Shown: positions 1 through 6,831, counted from the stretch's first letter. The stretch: 7,832 nt of DNA from Candidatus Thorarchaeota archaeon (GCA_018238825.1 JABCSP010000098.1:1-7832), one strand, 5' to 3'. Notes: a model not told the origin generated them from the sequence alone. Made by a program: numbers and translations.

Positions 1-1175
1 TAAGTTGAAAAGAGGAGTACACTCCCATTGGAACTTAATTCAAAAAGGACACCATCGAAATCATCTTGATATTCAAGAAAATTATCTACAATAGGAAAAT
101 CAGCAGATTCAGTGAATCCGCAGACCAATACATCATTGTTTGAACTAAGTGCAATATCGTAGAATACTTCAGATTGTTCTCCACCAATATATGTTGAGAA
201 GATTAATCCATTTCCAGTAGCATTCAAACAGAAGACAAATCCATCATTTCTATAACCAGGACCAACTCCATTGGATGTTGCATTATATGCATTGATAGTT
301 GGAAAATCCTCAGATGTAGTAATTCCAGCTACATATGCATTTCCCTGAGAATCTCCAACAATTGCCAAACCAACTTCACCACCGCTATCCCCATCGATGA
401 TACTTGAGTAAATCAATTCACTACCTGAAGAATTCAATTTAGCTACATAGACGGCATTATACCTAGTTTCATTTCCGTAAGAATTAATCAAAGGAAAATT
501 ATCTGAATCTGTTTCACCTGTTACAAATACTGAACCCTCATCATCAACAAAAATTGCCTCACCAGTATCAACATGGTCACCACCAAGATAAGTAGAAAAA
601 ACAACTTCTAGGTTATTTTCATCAAAACACATAACAAAACAGTCAGTGGAGTTTTGAAATGTATCACAATATGCATTTTCAACGGGAAAATCTGGTGAAT
701 TTGTACTGCCAATGAGATAGACTTTTCCAGAACGCACATGCATGTCTTTCACCCAGTCATAACCTGAACCTTTTATTGTGATATAAGAGATAGGTGAAAA
801 ATCAGTTCCATTAATTTTCATCAGAAAGGAATCTAAGATATCGTAATAATCTCCCGTGTCGTGAGTAATTCCAGCAACATAGAGATCACCTGCTTCATCA
901 AAATCAACGCAAGTAATGTAATCTTGTGTTCGGTTTCCCGTCAAAGTTGAGAAGACAAGTGGTTCTGTGATATTGATTACTGATTCCTCCGGACTAGTGA
1001 TGTCCATTATGGCAGCTGTACCAATCATCGGTGCAGTTCCAATCAGAAATCCAGCGACTAGTATCAACAAAAGAATTCTAGGAAAAATTTGTGTCAATAA
1101 AACTCCAACCTCTCGATTGTCTTTTTCTGGAGTCTTATTACTCTTTACAATTTTTTGCGAGCTGTAATTAGCCAT
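1..1175 (-). CDS. Secreted SBBP-type beta-propeller repeat protein, partial (N-terminal 391 codons)
   Basis: An open minus-strand frame runs from an ATG at 1175 to the left edge with no stop, so the C-terminus lies outside the window. The translation starts with a polar stretch of about 30 residues, then a hydrophobic segment at residues 31-55 (core LLLILVAGFLIG), read as a signal peptide or signal anchor. From residue 75 there are at least five diverged repeats with the SBBP pattern (STYLGG, then GxxYVAGxT, then DFPxxNAY, then DAFVxKLNSSG). The YVAGIT-like strands fall near residues 99, 153, 217, 281 and 350, a spacing of 54-69 residues. Many N-x-S/T sequons suggest an N-glycosylated surface protein. 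SBBP proteins are extracellular propellers, often with adhesion or S-layer-like roles; the specific ligand is unknown. An in-frame GTG at 1193 is an alternative start. By eye the gene is more A/T-rich than mre11. Confidence 0.88.
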   Translation of the reverse strand, partial: MANYSSQKIVKSNKTPEKDNREVGVLLTQIFPRILLLILVAGFLIGTAPMIGTAAIMDITSPEESVINITEPLVFSTLTGNRTQDYITCVDFDEAGDLYVAGITHDTGDYYDILDSFLMKINGTDFSPISYITIKGSGYDWVKDMHVRSGKVYLIGSTNSPDFPVENAYCDTFQNSTDCFVMCFDENNLEVVFSTYLGGDHVDTGEAIFVDDEGSVFVTGETDSDNFPLINSYGNETRYNAVYVAKLNSSGSELIYSSIIDGDSGGEVGLAIVGDSQGNAYVAGITTSEDFPTINAYNATSNGVGPGYRNDGFVFCLNATGNGLIFSTYIGGEQSEVFYDIALSSNNDVLVCGFTESADFPIVDNFLEYQDDFDGVLFELSSNGSVLLFST

Positions 1176-1181
1176 AAGAGC

Positions 1182-1219
1182 GGAGGTCTTCACCCCTAAA
1201 TCCGAAAGCGAAGACTTCC
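1182..1219 (-). other. Inverted repeat between the membrane-protein stop and the propeller start
   Basis: Arms GGAGGTCTTC (1182-1191) and GAAGACTTCC (1210-1219) are complementary at 9 of 10 positions and flank an 18-nt loop. In minus-strand RNA this stem would begin 6 nt upstream of the propeller ATG. The loop-side base of the stem contains AGGGGTGA (1190-1197), the best Shine-Dalgarno-like match for this gene, although it sits 14 nt from the ATG. The structure could therefore affect translation of the propeller gene, or partly terminate transcription after the membrane-protein gene. There is no strong T-run next to it, so a terminator role is less likely. Confidence 0.45.
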
Positions 1220-1233
1220 ACCACTTTCTTTGT

Positions 1234-1935
1234 TTAGTATTCGACTGCCATTTCGATTTGTTTTGGTGCTTTGGGTTCCGCTCTCTTTTTCTGGGATTCA
1301 CTCTTATTCTTAGGCTTAACGAATGCAAATACCGTAATTATTAGAGATATCACCAGCAGGATGTCAGGGACATAGAAGAGTGATGTTTCTAGAAGTGGAA
1401 CACGGAGTATTTGACTAACCATAATGATTGGAAGTGAAATGACCATGACGCCACTTCGAATCTCTTTGAGTCTTCCGGTCTTCCAAGTTATTATGAATGT
1501 CACCATCATCATTAGTCCAACAAGTAGAATTAGCGGGATTGTCAAAGTCATGATGAGCGCATCTGATGTACCAAAGAACACTACCAATAACCAATATGCT
1601 GTCACACCCATCAATAGCCTCATGTGATATTTTTGAATCCTAGGAGCCCAGATTTGGAGAAGAGCACCAAGAACGGGTATGATTGAAGCACTGATAATAA
1701 TCGAACGGAGTTTAAAGAAATCCAACGATGGTTCGATGATACCAAGGGTTGAAAGTGCTACTACTAGAGTTTGACAAGCATGACTTATTGCCGTGATTGC
1801 AAACACCAGGGGTAAATCTGTAAGCAATCGGTTACTCTGTTTGAACCAGAGTCTAAGTAAATACGTTCCAACGATTGCTGAGATTATTACGATTGTAATA
1901 CTTGAGAAGATTACAAATTCTGTACCTAACTGCAT
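1234..1935 (-). CDS. Seven-transmembrane-helix protein of unknown function
   Basis: I do not recognise the family. The protein is almost entirely hydrophobic, with about seven predicted helices. Numbered from the upstream in-frame ATG at 1944, these lie near residues 9-31, 44-68, 81-100, 108-126, 129-153, 164-184 and 189-209. A basic, proline-containing C-terminal tail of about 27 residues (KPKNKSESQKKRAEPK) should lie in the cytoplasm under the positive-inside rule. No soluble enzymatic or kinase domain follows, so it is not a sensor kinase as it stands. Start choice: AGGA at 1945-1948 sits 9 nt before the ATG at 1935 but directly abuts the ATG at 1944, so 1935 (fourth residue of the longer version) is preferred. 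The SBBP propeller gene follows on the same strand after 58 nt, which suggests co-transcription. A small membrane receptor or an envelope scaffold are both possible. Confidence 0.8.
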   Translation of the reverse strand: MQLGTEFVIFSSITIVIISAIVGTYLLRLWFKQSNRLLTDLPLVFAITAISHACQTLVVALSTLGIIEPSLDFFKLRSIIISASIIPVLGALLQIWAPRIQKYHMRLLMGVTAYWLLVVFFGTSDALIMTLTIPLILLVGLMMMVTFIITWKTGRLKEIRSGVMVISLPIIMVSQILRVPLLETSLFYVPDILLVISLIITVFAFVKPKNKSESQKKRAEPKAPKQIEMAVEY

Positions 1936-1974
1936 TATTATCATTCCTAATTATTTGTCTTATGTCGCAGTTAC

Positions 1975-2080
1975 TGTCGTTCATTGTTAGATGGACAAAC
2001 TTGGACACCAGAGTGATGTCCTCCCAAGAACGACACTGGGAACTACTCTGTGAGGTTTAATTTGTATCTGGTCAACCTCA
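1975..2080 (-). promoter_or_regulatory. Candidate structured RNA leader of the seven-helix protein gene
   Basis: Read as minus-strand RNA, this gene-free stretch holds several inverted repeats in series. A perfect 7-bp pair joins TGAGGTT (2051-2057) and AACCTCA (2074-2080). A 5-bp stem joins 2022-2026 and 2037-2041. An 8-bp hairpin with a 3-nt loop and one G-U pair spans 2003-2021. The loop of the 2022-2041 stem carries TGTCGTTC, the exact complement of GAACGACA at 1975-1982, so a pseudoknot is possible. The 5' end of the first stem coincides with the start site expected about 25 bp downstream of the TATA-like box at 2102-2109. I know of no named RNA family matching this; a cis-regulatory role is inference from pairing alone. 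Confidence 0.4.
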
Positions 2081-2098
2081 GTACTATCTACCGTGCTT

Positions 2099-2112
2099 GA
2101 GTATTTATACTC
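2099..2112 (-). promoter_or_regulatory. Palindromic TATA-like box for the membrane-protein/propeller transcript
   Basis: The minus strand reads GAGTATAAATACTC, with 6-nt complementary arms around AA. The core TATAAATA (2102-2109) is a good archaeal TATA-box match. Transcription would start near 2080, giving a leader of about 145 nt before the ATG at 1935. No clear purine-rich BRE precedes it. The dyad symmetry could also serve as a regulator-binding site. Confidence 0.5.
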
Positions 2113-2182
2113 GTAAATTGATTGTCTGTTCCATTATTCTTCTTGGAGATGTACTGGATTTTCCAAGGGGGATAAAACTGTT

Positions 2183-3121
2183 TCAAACACCAGAGAGGCC
2201 GGTTACTTTCTTCATTCTCTCAATTGTACGTCCCCATAGAGCTGAAACTTGTTCAATTTTGTAACGCCAGAAAACTACAAACAGTGTTGAAAATGTTATG
2301 AAGAACATGCTGAGTGAAACAATCATTAGACCAGGAGTAGCGAATCCAAGGTCGGGGCCTTGCATTATTGGCTCCGGTCCAATTTTGAAACACTCATTTG
2401 CAAAGTTGAAAATAGTATGAGCCACAATTGGACCCATGAGGGACTTTCCTGAGCTGAACCTTTCGTAATAGATTCCAAAGAGAAGCCCAAGAATTGTCGT
2501 GAAGAAAACGATCATGGAAACTTCCACGATAACAGATTGTTCAGGGGTTGCATTCACGATAGGCCAACCAGCATGCCAAAGTCCAAAGATTATCGCAGAA
2601 ATTGCAATAGATTTGTTGGGGGTAAATTTAGTTTTGAGAGAGTTTTGGAGTAGTCCTCGGAATAGGGTTTCTTCTAGAAAGGCATTGATCATAAAGAAGA
2701 TGAACAGGTATCCGAGCAGCTCACCATTAATAATGTGCAGCTCCAAAGGATATGATGGGTCAAGCAGTAGTGAATACAATACGGTGCCACCGGTATCTAT
2801 CACGACTGAAACCAGAATACCCATCACAAGACCAACAGCCAGTTGGACCCTCAATTGTTTCATAGAGAGTCCTAAGACTGAATCAATCTCCTGTCTTCTG
2901 TAAAACCAAAAGAATCCCAGAATAATCAAGAGGGGGAAAAGTTTGGAGGGAAGAATATTCATCCATGTATCGCCAAGACCTAGTACGAACTGGTCAACGA
3001 TTCTCCAGATTATTCCAATTGTCAACAGGATTCCACTGATTACTAGGATGTTCATCGTGGACCATATCGATGGTTTCTCTTGAACAGGCGCAGTACCCTC
3101 TTGCGTCATTGTGGTTATCAT
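2183..3121 (-). CDS. CPBP (CAAX protease/Rce1-like) family intramembrane metalloprotease
   Basis: This 312-residue polytopic membrane protein carries the three CPBP (Abi, PF02517) signatures in order. These are EETLFR with E150, E151 and R155; FGLWH ending in H183; and HTIFN with H235 and N239. In Rce1-type proteases the glutamates and histidines form the active site that cleaves substrates within the membrane. Hydrophobic helices lie near residues 23-43, 61-74, 92-120, 135-148, 170-188, 200-218, 228-242 and 264-285, with a basic cytoplasmic C-terminal tail. The ATG at 3121 is supported by AGGAG (3131-3135) with a 9-nt spacer. Archaeal CPBP proteins vary in role (prenyl-protein processing, peptide maturation or self-immunity); no substrate gene or CAAX-tailed protein is visible nearby. 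The catalytic set looks intact. Confidence 0.9.
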   Translation of the reverse strand: MITTMTQEGTAPVQEKPSIWSTMNILVISGILLTIGIIWRIVDQFVLGLGDTWMNILPSKLFPLLIILGFFWFYRRQEIDSVLGLSMKQLRVQLAVGLVMGILVSVVIDTGGTVLYSLLLDPSYPLELHIINGELLGYLFIFFMINAFLEETLFRGLLQNSLKTKFTPNKSIAISAIIFGLWHAGWPIVNATPEQSVIVEVSMIVFFTTILGLLFGIYYERFSSGKSLMGPIVAHTIFNFANECFKIGPEPIMQGPDLGFATPGLMIVSLSMFFITFSTLFVVFWRYKIEQVSALWGRTIERMKKVTGLSGV

Positions 3122-3249
3122 AGAAACGGTCTCCTATTAAGGATAGATTATAATTTGATGCACTCCATTGAATTTAAAGCCCAACAAATAGATTCAATCG
3201 TAACAGACTGATTCAAATAGCGCCCAGTCGTTCAGAAAAAGGGAGACGA
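3122..3249. promoter_or_regulatory. Divergent promoter region between the CPBP protease and mre11
   Basis: This intergenic region serves two divergent genes. The self-complementary AATTTAAA (3171-3178) can act as a TATA-like box in either direction. On the minus strand it predicts a start near 3150 and a leader of about 28 nt carrying AGGAG. On the plus strand it predicts a start near 3200 and a leader of about 50 nt for mre11. A second AT-rich element, TTATAAT at 3148-3154, is an alternative for either gene. GGGAG at 3241-3245 is the only ribosome-binding-site candidate for mre11. Confidence 0.45.
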
Positions 3250-4335
3250 GTGGTCTTGGTACGCATTGCTCACATTTCTGATTCCCATCTTGGATGTTCC
3301 TTATTCCAGTTGACAGAAAGAAGAGAAGATGCTCGAAAATGCTTGAAGAAAGCTGTAGATATGGCAATGCAACATTCTCCGGATATCTTGGTTCACACTG
3401 GAGACCTGTTCCATTCACCACTTCCTCAAAATGATGACATGATTTTTGTCATCGAGTTATTCAAAGAGCTGAAGGACAAAGTACGACTAATAGTCCTTGA
3501 TGGAAATCACGATATACCCTACGGATACCGGTACAACTTCAGTCCTCTTCGTGGTCTCGAAATAATGGAACTTATTACATCAACAGGAAATGGACCCTAC
3601 TCAACATTCACTGAGGAATTTGATGGGAAAGAGGTTCAGATGCATCTTGTTTCCTGGACTTCACACCGTCAGTTCGAGTACTTTCTTAATTCCGCTAAAA
3701 CTAATGGTGGAATCTCACTATTCTTCGCTCATGACATTCCAGTAATGAAAGAGGATTTACCGGTCCATTTCAACTACTATGGATGTGGCCACAAGCATAA
3801 CTTCTGGTTAGACCAGGAGTATGACATAGGACGACCAGGATCCACGTGCATTGTTAACTGGAACCGTGAGATGACAGGCAAGAAGAAACTCATTGTTGTT
3901 GATATCGACAACTCGGGTAAGAATGAGTATACGATGCAAACCTTGAATGACGTTAGGGAGTTCAAATTTATCACTGGTCTGGATATCACTGGAATGGGTA
4001 CTGAAGAAGCCAATCAAACTGTTACAAATTCACTTTCTAGACTCGCACCAAAGAAGAAGAAGCCAATCATCATTGTAGAAGTCAATGGGTTGATCGATTC
4101 TGAAACTGAACGTGGAATAAAGAGAAAAGAGCTCATTGAATTTGGAGAAAAGAAACTAGACCCACTTTTCCTTCACATTGAACCAAATTGGCAATGTATG
4201 GGACCTCGAAATGTGGATTTATCTGAACCTCTCAATGTTGAAAAATCAGTCATTGAATACATGGAGCAAACAAAAGACAAGATGGCTCCAGATATTCTCG
4301 AGAGCCTACCGAAATTGCTGGGGAGTGAAGCCTGA
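3250..4335 (+). CDS. mre11: Mre11 DNA double-strand-break repair nuclease
   Basis: Mre11 is the Mn-dependent 3'-5' exonuclease and endonuclease that, with Rad50, processes DNA ends. All phosphoesterase motifs are present in the 361-residue product: D11-S-H13, GD52LF, G85-N86-H87-D, H161-D and GH181xH183. These match the metal ligands and catalytic histidine of characterised archaeal Mre11. The capping domain and a C-terminal helical segment (about residues 325-357), where Rad50 binding is expected, follow. It is somewhat shorter than the 426 residues of Pyrococcus furiosus Mre11. The start is not ATG: GTG at 3250 lies 4 nt after GGGAG, and TTG at 3256 would lie 10 nt after it; both precede the conserved RIAHISD strand. 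The stop shares one base with the rad50 ATG (TGATG), indicating translational coupling. No HerA or NurA gene, common neighbours of archaeal mre11-rad50, is in the window. Confidence 0.95.
   Translation: MVLVRIAHISDSHLGCSLFQLTERREDARKCLKKAVDMAMQHSPDILVHTGDLFHSPLPQNDDMIFVIELFKELKDKVRLIVLDGNHDIPYGYRYNFSPLRGLEIMELITSTGNGPYSTFTEEFDGKEVQMHLVSWTSHRQFEYFLNSAKTNGGISLFFAHDIPVMKEDLPVHFNYYGCGHKHNFWLDQEYDIGRPGSTCIVNWNREMTGKKKLIVVDIDNSGKNEYTMQTLNDVREFKFITGLDITGMGTEEANQTVTNSLSRLAPKKKKPIIIVEVNGLIDSETERGIKRKELIEFGEKKLDPLFLHIEPNWQCMGPRNVDLSEPLNVEKSVIEYMEQTKDKMAPDILESLPKLLGSEA
4322..4328 (+). promoter_or_regulatory. Shine-Dalgarno site of rad50 inside the mre11 3' end
   Basis: GGAGTGA lies within the last codons of mre11, 6 nt before the rad50 ATG at 4335, and matches the 16S anti-SD with one base difference. 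Together with the TGATG stop-start overlap it indicates that rad50 is translated from the mre11 mRNA, either by re-initiation or by direct loading at this site. Confidence 0.75.
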
Positions 4336-5633
4336 TGATTGATAGAATTAGCCTACGCAATTTCAAGGTCTACAAGGATCAGGAATTCACCCTGCATCCA
4401 GGATCTACTGCAATCATTGGACCCAATGGTTCTGGGAAGACCTCAATCTTAGAGGCAATTGAATTTGGTCTATTTAGGCGTGTTACACGGAAAGAAAAGA
4501 AAGTACCAAGTTTGGAAGACCTCATCAATCATCGTGGGAAGAAAGCAATAGTTGAATTAGATTTCACCGCACCTATTAACCGAAGAGAGTACACAGTCAT
4601 TCGACAAATCCATCCTGGAAAAAAGAGTGCCGAAACCACAGCAGACCTATTTCTGAAAGGAGAAAGGAAACCAGAAACAAGTGGACCCACTCGTGTTGAC
4701 GACCAGATTGTAGAGCTGTTAGGAATGGACCGTCACGCATTCTCTGCGCTGACTTATGTTCGACAGGGAGAGATAGATCGACTATCTCGACTCAGTCCAA
4801 GAGAACGCAGAGCAGACCTGTACAGCATGATGGGTCTTGCGATTTATGACAAGCACAGTGACAAGATTCGGAAAGAGATGAGTAAGACAAAGAAAGAGAT
4901 TGGAAATCTTACAGACACAAGAGAGAGATTAGAAGAAATCAGTGAGCATTTACCCTCAAAGAAAGAAGTGGACATAGCGTTCATAGCCCTGGGTAAACTA
5001 ACAGAAGCAACTGGTGAATCACCAGATAGCAAGAATATCATGAAGCTCATTGAGAAGATTCAATCTTCAATAGATACTATAGAATCTCAATTAGCTTCTA
5101 CTGAGATATCAGAGAAACCCGAGGAACTCAAAAAAGAGTCAGAGATTGCCAAGCATCTGAGATCACTCCTTGCCACAATCCCCGATGTTGCTGAGAATCA
5201 ATTGCGACCACACATCAGGTCCGAGGCACGGACTCTCTTCAGAGAGATATTTGGTGACCGTTATAGTGACCTTGTTATTGATGATGATTATGAGATTTCA
5301 CTTTACGACCTCCAAGGTAACAAAGTTTCCCTCATGGCAGCGTCAGGTGGAGAAGATGTCTGTGTCAATTTTTCACTTCGTGTTGCAGTGAATACAGCTC
5401 TTCAGAAACACTCAGTGTCTGGACCACCTCCAGGTCTCTTAATTTTAGATGAACCCGGTGCAGGGCTCGATGAGCAGCGTCGTCGGTGGCTGCCAGAGGC
5501 AATTGCAGGTCTCGAAATTGTGAAGCAGGTAATTGTGGTCACGCACATGCAAGAACTCAAGGGTTCAACAGAACACATCATCTCGCTATTACCTCAAGGA
5601 AAGGGGCGTCAACCGCTGGTCAAGGTAGAATAG
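4335..5633 (+). CDS. rad50: Compact Rad50/SbcC-like ATPase lacking the zinc hook
   Basis: Rad50 is the ABC-type ATPase partner of Mre11. Both ATPase lobes are complete. Lobe I has Walker A GPNGSGKT (29-36), the Q-loop in YVRQGEID (Q144), and the segment leading into the coil (SPRERRADLYSMMGLAIYD). Lobe II has the signature ASGGE (336-340), Walker B LLILDEP (368-374), the D-loop around L378-D379, and the H-loop histidine H404. Between the lobes only about residues 170-282 are available for coiled coil, with a likely turn near GESPDSK (227-233). Typical archaeal Rad50 has around 850-1000 residues with long coils and a CxxC zinc hook. Here no CxxC exists; the single cysteine is C343, just after the signature. 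The start is supported by GGAGTGA (4322-4328) 6 nt upstream and by the one-base overlap with mre11. A family member other than Rad50 proper is possible, but coupling to mre11 argues for a working partner. Confidence 0.9.
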   Translation: MIDRISLRNFKVYKDQEFTLHPGSTAIIGPNGSGKTSILEAIEFGLFRRVTRKEKKVPSLEDLINHRGKKAIVELDFTAPINRREYTVIRQIHPGKKSAETTADLFLKGERKPETSGPTRVDDQIVELLGMDRHAFSALTYVRQGEIDRLSRLSPRERRADLYSMMGLAIYDKHSDKIRKEMSKTKKEIGNLTDTRERLEEISEHLPSKKEVDIAFIALGKLTEATGESPDSKNIMKLIEKIQSSIDTIESQLASTEISEKPEELKKESEIAKHLRSLLATIPDVAENQLRPHIRSEARTLFREIFGDRYSDLVIDDDYEISLYDLQGNKVSLMAASGGEDVCVNFSLRVAVNTALQKHSVSGPPPGLLILDEPGAGLDEQRRRWLPEAIAGLEIVKQVIVVTHMQELKGSTEHIISLLPQGKGRQPLVKVE

Positions 5634-5640
5634 TATTCAC

Positions 5641-6831
5641 TCATTCATCAAAGAGGGATTGTTTGATGTCAGCAATATCCTCACCCTTCATGATAAGACT
5701 TCGAAGCTTCATTGCAACTTTACGACTACCCAGAGAGATACTGCCAACGAGAATGTTATCCTTCAAGACAGCCTTGAAGTATTTTCCATTATCAAGATCA
5801 ACTGATACAAGGGTCTCATAATCTGGAGAATCGGGGTGAATAATGCCTATGCTTGTAAGGTCAATTCCAGCTACCTGAAGTTGGTTAGAGGGTGTGATGC
5901 CTTTGAATTTTGAACTACCAAAATCAAGCATATTCTGAGCAGCAATTCGTGCCGTGGATGTTGCCCAGGGGATAATTCCATGCCACTGACCATTATACTC
6001 CATACAATCTCCCGCAGCAAAGATTCCCTTTGTAGATGTCTGCATGTGTTCATCAACATTGATTGCTTTGTTGTACTTGATGCCAGAGTTCTTTGCAATG
6101 ATTGTATTCGAACGTACACCTGTGGCAATCACAACGAGGTCTCCACTAATCGAATCATTCTGGGCAGACACAATTCCCTCAGCATCATCATCCCCAGAGA
6201 TACTTCTGCATTCGAATCCGAAGAGAACAGAGATACCTTTCTTCTCAAGATGTTTGGTTAGAACTGTGCTCCCTTGGTCATCAAGTTGCATTGGAAGAAG
6301 ACGATTATCATTACTTACAACAATAGGTTCACCGCCAACCTCTTTCATAGCAGCTGCAAGTTCAATTCCTAAGATACCTCCTCCAACTACAATCTCTCGT
6401 CCAGCACCCTTGACAGCATCCCTGATATCTAGTGCATCATCCAGTGTTCTGATGACATGTACGTTATTCTTATGGAGACCTTCGAAAGGAGGGACGAAGG
6501 GACGACAACCAACAGCAAGAAGTAATGAATCATAGCCAGCATAGTCCTTCGATGTAGAAATCACTGTCTTGGTTTCGGTATCAATCTGAAAGACTGGCGT
6601 TGATAATCGGAGGTTTACATTATTCTTTTCATACCAATCGAGATCATAACGGATTGTTTCTTTGATTGTACGACGATTGGCAACGAGGTCGATAAGGCTA
6701 GGTCGTGGATAATATGGATGTCTTTCATCAGTAAAAACATCAATCCTAACCTTGGAGTCCTTACTTCGAATCTCTCGAATCGCAGTAGTCGCAGCTACGC
6801 CATTTCCAATAATCCCAATTTTTGAAATCAC
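5641..6831 (-). CDS. FAD/NAD(P)-dependent oxidoreductase (rubredoxin/nitrite-reductase-type pyridine nucleotide-disulfide oxidoreductase fold)
   Basis: This 396-residue two-dinucleotide-fold flavoprotein has an N-terminal FAD site GNGVAA (9-14), the PRPSL segment (42-46), and the ATG motif at 236-238. It also has an NAD(P) site GGGILG (150-155, with E157) and the second FAD motif AAGDC (272-276). The closest family pattern is the NirB N-terminal or rubredoxin:NAD+ reductase type. The redox-active CxxxxC pair of glutathione and lipoamide reductases is absent, and no catalytic cysteine of NADH oxidases is evident near residues 40-46. It probably moves electrons between NAD(P)H and a small carrier, but no ferredoxin, rubredoxin or nitrite-reductase gene is in the window, so the partner is unknown. 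The start is GTG at 6831, fixed by a strong GAGGAGGT (6837-6844). The stop lies 7 nt from the rad50 stop on the opposite strand. Confidence 0.88.
   Translation of the reverse strand: MISKIGIIGNGVAATTAIREIRSKDSKVRIDVFTDERHPYYPRPSLIDLVANRRTIKETIRYDLDWYEKNNVNLRLSTPVFQIDTETKTVISTSKDYAGYDSLLLAVGCRPFVPPFEGLHKNNVHVIRTLDDALDIRDAVKGAGREIVVGGGILGIELAAAMKEVGGEPIVVSNDNRLLPMQLDDQGSTVLTKHLEKKGISVLFGFECRSISGDDDAEGIVSAQNDSISGDLVVIATGVRSNTIIAKNSGIKYNKAINVDEHMQTSTKGIFAAGDCMEYNGQWHGIIPWATSTARIAAQNMLDFGSSKFKGITPSNQLQVAGIDLTSIGIIHPDSPDYETLVSVDLDNGKYFKAVLKDNILVGSISLGSRKVAMKLRSLIMKGEDIADIKQSLFDE

Noticed and set aside
1..1175. CRISPR or tandem DNA repeat because of the recurring motifs
   Set aside because: The repetition is at protein level (propeller blades, 54-69 residues apart) and has diverged in DNA; no identical repeats with regular spacers are seen anywhere in the window.
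2003..2041. tRNA or other known structured RNA gene in the 1945-2182 gap
   Set aside because: The hairpins do not fit a cloverleaf, and there is no TPsiC-like GGTTCRA or terminal CCA arrangement.
2499..2903. A 134-codon plus-strand open frame
   Set aside because: It is antisense to the CPBP protease, whose motifs and start are well supported. Its translation shows no recognisable fold, and no ribosome-binding site precedes it.
4335..5633. Rad50 as a pseudogene or frameshifted fragment
   Set aside because: The frame is continuous, both lobes and all nucleotide-binding motifs are present, and start and stop signals are normal. An in-frame assembly collapse of the coil cannot be excluded from sequence alone.
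5486..5821. A 111-codon plus-strand open frame spanning the rad50 end
   Set aside because: It overlaps rad50 in another frame and then runs antisense to the oxidoreductase; both real genes keep conserved motifs through this stretch.
6044..6535. A 163-codon plus-strand open frame
   Set aside because: It lies entirely antisense inside the oxidoreductase and its serine/proline-rich translation is typical of a shadow frame.
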